Shown here: piece by piece, positions 16,042-20,898 of the stretch
How positions within the stretch are numbered: position 1 is the first letter of the stretch
Layout of the letters: the number at the start of each line of letters is the position of its first letter
Source: a virus
Length of the DNA: 20,898 nt
Strand: one strand, 5' to 3'
Virus record (IMG/VR): IMGVR_UViG_3300008450_000579
Coordinates: 1 to 20,898 of that record
Notes under the pieces: generated by a model
What the model saw: only the letters and a program-made list of their open reading frames with translations
Databases searched by the model: none
Told to the model about the DNA's origin: nothing
Program-made: the position numbers and the translations under genes

Positions 16042-16842
16042 TTAGTTAGTATATTCAAGAGCTAATTTATATAACTCTGAATTCAACTTCATGTCTTGTT
16101 GAAAGTTCTTTATTTTACGAGCTTTACGTGTTCTAGTACCATATGAATAATTAAACATTCCATGTGTTAATTTTTCTTGAACTACATTATAAACACTCCA
16201 TAAATCAGAACCTTTATCTTCAGGACGAGTTGGTGATAACAATTCATTTAAGTCAATTGTGATGTTTTTAACTTCATCCTCATTGAAACGAACTTCAAGT
16301 GCTTTTTTAGCAAAATCAAGAGCCATATCTTGATTAAGTTCAATTTGTTTAAACTTATTCATTGAATCAATTGTTAGTGGAAGTTTCTCAACCATTGATT
16401 TAATAGTTTCTTGTAGTGTTTCAAAATTGTAACCCATATGACGAATTTTCATATCTTCAAAATTCTTATCTGATACTACTAGTCCGTTTTCACAAACCAT
16501 TCTAAACAAACCAGCTGTGAAAGTAAAAGCATTTTTACCATCATGACTATTAGTTAATAGAATTTGTGGGTAAACATTATCACCATCTTTTCCTTCAATG
16601 ATCAAATCATTATTACGGAATACAATTAGGTGTTTCTGAAATCCAACTCCTTTACGAGCACGTACTTGTTTACAATCAATCACTCCCCAACCTAAAAGAG
16701 TCATATCATCAATGATACGTTCAGTTGAGATATGTGAATACTTAGTTGAAGTTGATGGAGCAGATGTTTTAGTAAAAATTGAACCTGCTTTTTCTTTAAT
16801 TTGTTCTTTAGTTAAGAACGTGTTGTTTTGAATATTTAACAT
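16042..16842 (-). CDS. DUF932 (phage/plasmid-like) protein
   Basis: This is a 266-aa protein. The DUF932 core is clear: KGVGFQKHLIVFRNNDL (64-80), then YPQILLTNSHDGKNAFTFTA (91-110) and GLFRMVCENGLVV (111-123). The N-S-H-D-G...F..G.-R-x-V-C-x-N-G-L pattern is characteristic of this family, which is common in phages and plasmids of many hosts. Its biochemical function is unknown. The length is in the family range and the start is supported by a leader ending AATAAAGGTTATG. It has its own host-type promoter and lies alone in its transcription unit, between the 106-aa gene and the VWA gene. Confidence 0.9.
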   Translation of the reverse strand: MLNIQNNTFLTKEQIKEKAGSIFTKTSAPSTSTKYSHISTERIIDDMTLLGWGVIDCKQVRARKGVGFQKHLIVFRNNDLIIEGKDGDNVYPQILLTNSHDGKNAFTFTAGLFRMVCENGLVVSDKNFEDMKIRHMGYNFETLQETIKSMVEKLPLTIDSMNKFKQIELNQDMALDFAKKALEVRFNEDEVKNITIDLNELLSPTRPEDKGSDLWSVYNVVQEKLTHGMFNYSYGTRTRKARKIKNFQQDMKLNSELYKLALEYTN

Positions 16843-16868
16843 AACCTTTATTTATTAATTTTACATCT

Positions 16869-16899
16869 TAAATATAACATCTTACTCTTGAGGAGCCAA
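16869..16899 (-). promoter_or_regulatory. Bacteroidota-type promoter of the DUF932 gene
   Basis: TTGGCT (16899 to 16894), 17 nt, then TATATTTA (16876 to 16869). The ATG is 26 nt further on. The -33 box is inside the last codons of the 106-aa gene (GAT TTG GCT CCT CAA GAG TAA), so these bases have a double use. Confidence 0.7.
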
Positions 16900-17202
16900 A
16901 TCAAATGTTTCCCATTCACGTTTTTTCATTGGAACTGGTGTGATTAGATGTTGAATTTTTTCACCATTTGGTTCTTTACAAATAGTATTAGTCATGAAAT
17001 AATAGATAGGACCATTATATTCATCATGAATTGGGTTATTATCTTTATCCCAAGTAGTTATTCTACGTTTACCACTATATGCTCTAAATTCTCTAGGTGT
17101 TACTCTATGCCATTTTTGCATTGACTCAACATAGATTTCTAGACATCTCCATGATTCAAAATCATAAATAATTTTAACTGTATTACCTTTCTTTTCACTC
17201 AT
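16882..17202 (-). CDS. Hypothetical protein, 106 aa
   Basis: I do not recognise this protein. It reads like a compact soluble beta-rich domain: IIYDFESWRCLEIYVESMQK (11-30), WHRVTPREFRAYSGKRRIT (31-49), then IYYFMTNTI and a C-terminus WETFDLAPQE. Basic and aromatic residues in the middle could contact nucleic acid, but there is no named motif. The start ATG lies only 4 nt after a TATCTTTA box, and the next Met is at residue 27 or so, so if that promoter is used the message would be leaderless or nearly so. The last codons encode the -33 box of the DUF932 promoter. It is a single-gene unit. Confidence 0.7.
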   Translation of the reverse strand: MSEKKGNTVKIIYDFESWRCLEIYVESMQKWHRVTPREFRAYSGKRRITTWDKDNNPIHDEYNGPIYYFMTNTICKEPNGEKIQHLITPVPMKKREWETFDLAPQE

Positions 17203-17206
17203 AATG

Positions 17207-17237
17207 TAAAGATAACGAAGGCTCCCTGAGGAGCCAA
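17207..17237 (-). promoter_or_regulatory. Bacteroidota-type promoter of the 106-aa gene
   Basis: TTGGCT (17237 to 17232), 17 nt, then TATCTTTA (17214 to 17207). The ATG begins only 4 nt after the -7 box. The surrounding GTTATCTTTACATTATG closely resembles GTTATATTTACAATATG before the 284-aa lipoprotein gene. Confidence 0.65.
17220..17235 (-). repeat. Palindrome GGCTCC-TCAG-GGAGCC (copy 2)
   Basis: This is the second copy of the palindrome described at 16003-16018, within 22 identical bp (17218-17239). It again overlaps the -33 box of a promoter and stands 30 nt after the stop codon of the YkuD-like gene, so a terminator role for that gene remains possible. Confidence 0.65.
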
Positions 17238-17264
17238 ACGTTTTCTTTAAAAATATGTAAGTGA

Positions 17265-17855
17265 TTACTTTATATCTGCACTCTCGATTAAAGTGTAAGT
17301 AAATGAAGGACCATGAATCTTTGCTGCTTGACGAGCAATAATCATAAATTCTTCAAAGTTTGCTGCCTTTTTAAACACTTGACATCCCTCAGACCAGTTC
17401 TCAACATAAGTTGAATCAACACCTGCTTTATGAATATTGATACCAAAGATACCTTCTTGTATTTTAGTTTCATCATAAGTCATATCTTTATTTGCATCAC
17501 GATAAACTTTAACTGGTTTAGCTTGTTTTAAAGCCTCATATTTACCTTGATGTAAACCTAAAGTATGTGAACCACGATACTGTCCTTCAACCAAACGAGC
17601 AACACCTGCTGCATTATGGAATTCTCTTACTCCTTTGGTACCTGGATCAGTTGTGCAAGCCCATTGCTTGAATACCCACGCTCCATTTACTTTGTAAGAT
17701 ACAGTCATTGTATCATCAAATACATTGGTAACTTTATTACCAGTAGCTGAATTACGAACACCAACTATGTTTAAATCATAGTCTTTTGCTCCTTCAAACC
17801 ATACATAACCTTTTGCTTTTACAGCTGTTTCGATTTGTTCTTTTGTGTAAGTCAT
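17265..17855 (-). CDS. YkuD-like (L,D-transpeptidase-fold) protein, candidate cell-wall enzyme
   Basis: This is a 196-aa protein. Residues 138-159 hold the diagnostic pair of motifs: GINIHKAGVDS with H142, then NWSEGCQVF with S155 and C158. H-x(n)-S-x-G-C is the catalytic layout of YkuD/L,D-transpeptidases; related small proteins occur in phage genomes. Cys158 would be the nucleophile. The upstream part (FEGAKDYDLNIVGVRNSATG, and GSHTLGLHQGKYEA at 95-108) fits the beta-barrel of the fold. There is no signal peptide. Following the tail fibre gene by 11 nt, it may act in lysis or on host peptidoglycan, especially as the spike protein lacks a lysozyme. Whether it cleaves or crosslinks cannot be read from sequence. 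Confidence 0.7.
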   Translation of the reverse strand: MTYTKEQIETAVKAKGYVWFEGAKDYDLNIVGVRNSATGNKVTNVFDDTMTVSYKVNGAWVFKQWACTTDPGTKGVREFHNAAGVARLVEGQYRGSHTLGLHQGKYEALKQAKPVKVYRDANKDMTYDETKIQEGIFGINIHKAGVDSTYVENWSEGCQVFKKAANFEEFMIIARQAAKIHGPSFTYTLIESADIK

Positions 17856-17866
17856 ATATTTAATTA

Positions 17867-19786
17867 TTAAATTGATCCACTTATCAAAGTCGCAACCTGT
17901 AATTTTAATTCTTCTATTTGTGTTTGTTGTTCTTGAACAGCTTTAGTTAATATAGCTATTAAACCTCTATCATATATACCCCATTGCTGACCTGTAGCAG
18001 GTGTATTAGCGGCTTCTTCAGACACTGAGTTTACTTCTTGAGCATAAAAACCTAATTGTCTAGTATTTCCAAATCCAGTTGATGGTTTCCAATAAAAGTA
18101 TCTAGGTTTTAAAGCCATTACTTTTTCAATACCATTTTCAATAAAACCATCTGCTGTTTTTAAATTTTTATCAGAGGATACAGATATTGTTCCGTTAGCT
18201 CCTGTAGTTGTAACTGTCCCGTTAGAGGTGTAATTATTAAATTCTATAACACCATTTTGATTTAATGATAGAGTTAATTTTTCCGTGCCTCCTGTTTGTT
18301 GTTGAGTATAAAACTCTATACCTGCTGGGTATTGTCCTCCAGTCCAATTTCCTTGGGCTACAAATTTGATATAAGGACCGTATTGGTTGTATTTAGATGT
18401 ATATCCTGCTATAATTCCTATTGCTTGGTCTGTTTGAGGATCAGCAGTTGAACTTGAGTAATCTAATCGTATATGAGGATTTGTTCTAGTAGGATTAGTA
18501 ATGAGTCTGTTTATTAAGCTACCTGTTATAGTAGTATTTCCATTTACATCTAATTTAGTAGTAGGAGTAGTTTTACCAATACCCACATTATTACTACCAT
18601 TAATTGAAAGTACACTAGTTCCACTTCCATAAACACCACCTCCTATACTAAATATAGAATTAAAATCTTCTATATAATACGCATTACCTGAGGCATTATT
18701 AGGATAAAATTGTATATGACTTGCATTAGTTACACCTGGGGTACCTATAGTCACAATACCTGAGGCTGAGAAATTGGTAGTGGTGAAATTAGTAGTGGTC
18801 ATAGTAGAACTAGATATAATACCAGTTGATGTGATATTACTTGTAGCTGTAATACTACCCGTTACTGTAGCGTTACCATTAACATCTAATGGAGATGTTG
18901 GTACATATTTATTTATACCTATAAATCCACCATTAGTTACTATAGCTATATTTCCGCTTGCATTTTCATTTTCAAGAATGATATTTGTTGAACCTGAAGC
19001 AGCAAAACCAAAATAAGCACGTCTAGTACTATTATCTGGATACCACTGAATATAACTGTGGTTTGTACCACGTAAGTCTAAAGTGCCTCCATTATTAAAT
19101 AATATTGTTGAACCTGTTATAATAGTATCACCACTAACATTTAAAGGAACAGTTGGAGCAGTAGTACCTATACCTACATTACCATCTCTATTAATAACCA
19201 TTTTTTGACTGCCATTAGTATAGAATCTATGACTACCAGTTGTACCTGTAGATATAAAATAAACTAAATCTAAAGGAGCAGAAGATGACCTATTAATACT
19301 TTCAATATAATTAGCATTTAATCCAACAGAATAATCCATCTCAATACTTTGAGAGCCGTTATTAGAAACAGATAATCTAGTTAGTGGAGTAGAAGTACCT
19401 AAACCAGTATTACCACTCACAAGAACACTACCAGCAGAGGCAGTAAATCCAACATTTATACCAACTACACCTAAAGCACCTAATGGACTTAAAGTCAGTA
19501 AATCTGAACCAGCATATGGATTTGCACCTGTACCTATAGTAAGAGTACCACTAGGATTCTTAGCATAAAAAACAGAGTTTCCCTGTGCGTCTGGATTAAA
19601 AATTAATGGTGATTGAGTATTTTTTCCTAATTTTCCTAAATTAGTAATACCTTCTACACTTAGTGATCCTGTTATTAAAATATCGATTGTACTTCCCGAT
19701 GCTGTTAAAGCATCTATAATTTGAGTCACGTGAGCGGGTTGAATGATACTTCCCGATGTTATACCTGCTTTTGATAAAATGGCCAT
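17867..19786 (-). CDS. Tail fibre/appendage protein with C-terminal S74 intramolecular chaperone
   Basis: This is a 639-aa protein. The C-terminus holds a peptidase S74 (endosialidase-type) chaperone: SDKNLK (538-543, predicted Ser538/Lys543 autocleavage), then MALKPRYFYWK (557-567), LGFYAQEV (578-585), and a coiled-coil tail AVQEQQTQIEELKLQ. Such domains fold trimeric fibres and then cut themselves off, here releasing about 102 residues. The body contains four related units at about 127-141, 203-226, 288-311 and 400-423, for example NVGIGTTAPTVPLNVSGD and NVGIGKTTPTTKLDVNGN, typical of beta-rich fibre shafts. The N-terminus (MAILSKAGITSGSIIQPAHV) presumably attaches to the virion. It is preceded by an ATATTTAT element, 21 nt from the ATG. 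Confidence 0.9.
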   Translation of the reverse strand: MAILSKAGITSGSIIQPAHVTQIIDALTASGSTIDILITGSLSVEGITNLGKLGKNTQSPLIFNPDAQGNSVFYAKNPSGTLTIGTGANPYAGSDLLTLSPLGALGVVGINVGFTASAGSVLVSGNTGLGTSTPLTRLSVSNNGSQSIEMDYSVGLNANYIESINRSSSAPLDLVYFISTGTTGSHRFYTNGSQKMVINRDGNVGIGTTAPTVPLNVSGDTIITGSTILFNNGGTLDLRGTNHSYIQWYPDNSTRRAYFGFAASGSTNIILENENASGNIAIVTNGGFIGINKYVPTSPLDVNGNATVTGSITATSNITSTGIISSSTMTTTNFTTTNFSASGIVTIGTPGVTNASHIQFYPNNASGNAYYIEDFNSIFSIGGGVYGSGTSVLSINGSNNVGIGKTTPTTKLDVNGNTTITGSLINRLITNPTRTNPHIRLDYSSSTADPQTDQAIGIIAGYTSKYNQYGPYIKFVAQGNWTGGQYPAGIEFYTQQQTGGTEKLTLSLNQNGVIEFNNYTSNGTVTTTGANGTISVSSDKNLKTADGFIENGIEKVMALKPRYFYWKPSTGFGNTRQLGFYAQEVNSVSEEAANTPATGQQWGIYDRGLIAILTKAVQEQQTQIEELKLQVATLISGSI

Positions 19787-19807
19787 TTAATAAAATATTA
19801 TTTGACC

Positions 19808-19815
19808 ATAAATAT
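19808..19815 (-). promoter_or_regulatory. Candidate late promoter of the fibre gene
   Basis: ATATTTAT lies 21 nt before the fibre ATG, exactly the distance found for the first baseplate gene. No TTG is at the -33 distance (the bases there are ATA), which sets it apart from the host-type promoters in this window. It is compatible with a gp55-like factor that uses only a -10 element. Confidence 0.35.
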
Positions 19816-19893
19816 ATCTAAGTTGTAAAATGATTATATGCATGTCCTTCCACCTAGCGACCTCTCATATGTATATACAGATATAAAAAATAT
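19816..19893. other. Intergenic stretch with a GC-richer core
   Basis: This gap between the 284-aa lipoprotein gene and the fibre gene contains GTCCTTCCACCTAGCGACCT (19843-19862), much richer in G/C than its surroundings, flanked by TATATGCATG and CATATGTATATA. I see no gene, no strong hairpin and no tRNA-like fold. TATGTATATA followed by GATATAAAA recurs near 20795-20821. Confidence 0.4.
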
Positions 19894-20748
19894 TTATTTA
19901 GGATCAAACACTATATTCATTCTATATTGGCGCTTAATACTCTCACCATAATCAGAATTAAATAAAATTTCAATTGTTATAGTGGCAGTATCACCAACCA
20001 TACTTTTATCAAAAAATATATTACATTTAGGTTCATAATTGTATTTTGAATACACAGCTAATAAATCAATAGCATATGGACAAGTATAACAAAAATGTTT
20101 TGATATTTGATATCCTACAATATTTAATGGTGGGTGATTATTTGCTATATCAACCATAGTATAAGTACGATTTCCAATAGGTATGGGGTCTTTAAAACGC
20201 CTATCTCTGTATAAACCCAAATGTGAATACACTGGGAAACGATACTGAATAGTATCAAATAAAACCCAGTAATCAGAATCAAAAGAGGTTTCCATTAATG
20301 GAACTCCATTAATAACATACTCAGGATGTAACTCGTCTGTTTTACCCCTAATAGAAAAATAATTAGGTCCCCAAACAGGAACATGCCAATATCCATTTTG
20401 ATCTTGTTTAGCTGCAGCAGGTGTTTCAATCCAAAACTCAGCATCACAGTTACCATCTAAACATGGGTAAGGATGATCTGGGATTTCATTACATGAGGTA
20501 AAACCTAGAGTTAATAGTAGCAAACCTATGAAAGCATTTTTTCCAAACCATTCTTTAATGTAAGCATTAGGAAATGTTTTTGGTAACCATCTTTTATTTA
20601 AAAAATCTATTATCATAATTAAATTTATTTTACGTTTGAGTTGTTCTTTGTTTTCTGTTTTTAGACCAACTAAAATACCTCTAGCTAATTTTCTATCGTC
20701 ATGGTTGGCTTTAATCATATGTTCAATTTCGTCCATTAAATCATCCAT
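19894..20748 (-). CDS. Predicted lipoprotein with long N-terminal cytoplasmic-like extension
   Basis: This is a 284-aa protein. Residues 70-86 (KNAFIGLLLLTLGFTSC) are a lipoprotein-type signal with Cys86 as lipid-modified residue. It is followed by a polar, Pro- and aromatic-rich domain (NEIPDHPYPC and onward) with several Cys (C96, C101 and the FCYTC pair) that could form disulphides outside the cytoplasm. What is odd is the 70 residues before the signal: a charged helical segment (DDLMDEIEHMIKANHDDRKL) and a Lys-rich stretch. Either the true start is an internal Met (for example Met45 at 20616, giving a still long signal), or the extension stays in the cytoplasm and the hydrophobic segment is an anchor. 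A surface or periplasmic role such as superinfection immunity is possible. The family is not recognised. Confidence 0.7.
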   Translation of the reverse strand: MDDLMDEIEHMIKANHDDRKLARGILVGLKTENKEQLKRKINLIMIIDFLNKRWLPKTFPNAYIKEWFGKNAFIGLLLLTLGFTSCNEIPDHPYPCLDGNCDAEFWIETPAAAKQDQNGYWHVPVWGPNYFSIRGKTDELHPEYVINGVPLMETSFDSDYWVLFDTIQYRFPVYSHLGLYRDRRFKDPIPIGNRTYTMVDIANNHPPLNIVGYQISKHFCYTCPYAIDLLAVYSKYNYEPKCNIFFDKSMVGDTATITIEILFNSDYGESIKRQYRMNIVFDPK

Positions 20749-20752
20749 ATTG

Positions 20753-20783
20753 TAAATATAACATCTCTTACCTGGTGAGCCAA
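20753..20783 (-). promoter_or_regulatory. Bacteroidota-type promoter of the 284-aa lipoprotein gene
   Basis: TTGGCT (20783 to 20778), 17 nt, then TATATTTA (20760 to 20753). The first ATG lies 4 nt after the -7 box, so use of that ATG would need a leaderless message; Met5 (20736) and Met11 (20718) are alternatives. Confidence 0.65.
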
Positions 20784-20796
20784 GCCAAAAGTATAT

Positions 20797-20898
20797 ATGT
20801 ATATATCATTTCGATATAAAAGAGATACCAAAAAGAAAAAATTTGATTCACGTGAGATGTTTGCAAAAGGGTATATTCGGAATTTGATGTGTGGTGTT
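20797..20898 (+). CDS. Possible start of a plus-strand gene running off the right edge
   Basis: From the ATG at 20797 the plus strand is open for 34 codons to the window end. The peptide (MYISFRYKRDTKKKKFDSRE then MFAKGYIRNLMCGV) is basic and looks protein-like. If real, this would be the only plus-strand gene here and would mark a divergent boundary with the 284-aa lipoprotein gene. I find no clear plus-strand promoter, and two minus-strand frames are also open in this stretch, so support is weak. Confidence 0.25.
   Translation, partial: MYISFRYKRDTKKKKFDSREMFAKGYIRNLMCGV

Noticed and set aside
20741-20898. Minus-strand open frames reading in from the right edge
   Set aside because: Two frames are open, neither has a visible start, one ends in the lipoprotein gene and both run through the promoter region; neither resembles a protein terminus with confidence.
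1-20898. CRISPR arrays, tRNA genes, insertion sequences or an integrase
   Set aside because: None seen on reading: no regularly spaced direct repeats, no cloverleaf with a recognisable T-arm, no transposase or recombinase motifs.

Overview
This window looks like part of the genome of a contractile-tailed (T4-like, myovirus) bacteriophage that infects a member of the Bacteroidota, probably a flavobacterium-like host. The phage assignment rests on a baseplate gene set: a gp25-like wedge protein, a gp6-like wedge protein, a gp5-like hub/spike and a tail-protein-I-like protein. A region-2-only sigma factor of the T4 gp55 kind and a tail fibre with an S74 chaperone domain support it. The host assignment is an inference from three things. 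The DNA is very AT-rich. Two encoded proteins have Bacteroidota-style lipoprotein signals ending in (I/T)SC. A recurring promoter, TTG-N20-TATNTTTA, closely matches the published Bacteroidota housekeeping promoter (-33 TTG, -7 TAnnTTTG). Start sites generally lack a clear Shine-Dalgarno sequence, which also fits.

Nearly every gene is on the minus strand, so transcription runs from high to low coordinates. At the right end (20.8-19.9 kb) is a predicted lipoprotein with an unusual cytoplasmic-looking N-terminal extension. Next come a tail fibre with a self-cleaving S74 domain (19.8-17.9 kb) and a small YkuD-like (L,D-transpeptidase-fold) cell-wall enzyme (17.9-17.3 kb). From 17.2 to 11.4 kb there is a block of short transcription units, almost all with their own host-type promoter: a 106-aa unknown; a DUF932 protein; a metallopeptidase-like/VWA protein followed by an AbiEii-like nucleotidyltransferase; a MoxR-type AAA+ ATPase followed by a 362-aa unknown; and a 50-aa lipoprotein. 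Then follow small unknowns, an HD-domain phosphohydrolase, a small membrane protein and the sigma factor (11.4-9.0 kb). From 8.9 kb to the left edge is a tightly packed baseplate operon, with four junctions of the overlapping TAATG type.

The genes suggest a two-stage programme. The 17-11 kb block carries promoters that host RNA polymerase could read. It ends in a late-type sigma factor that lies immediately upstream of the structural genes. A different motif (ATATTTAT without a -33 element) precedes the fibre gene and the first baseplate gene and is a candidate target for that factor.

The most interesting items are the promoter family, whose five best members have exactly 17 bp between TTGGCT and TATNTTTA and whose -33 boxes often lie in or next to the 3' ends of upstream genes; the 22-bp repeated palindrome inside two of these promoters; and the VWA/metallopeptidase, nucleotidyltransferase, MoxR and unknown-protein gene set. 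All assignments come from reading motifs by eye; no database search was possible.
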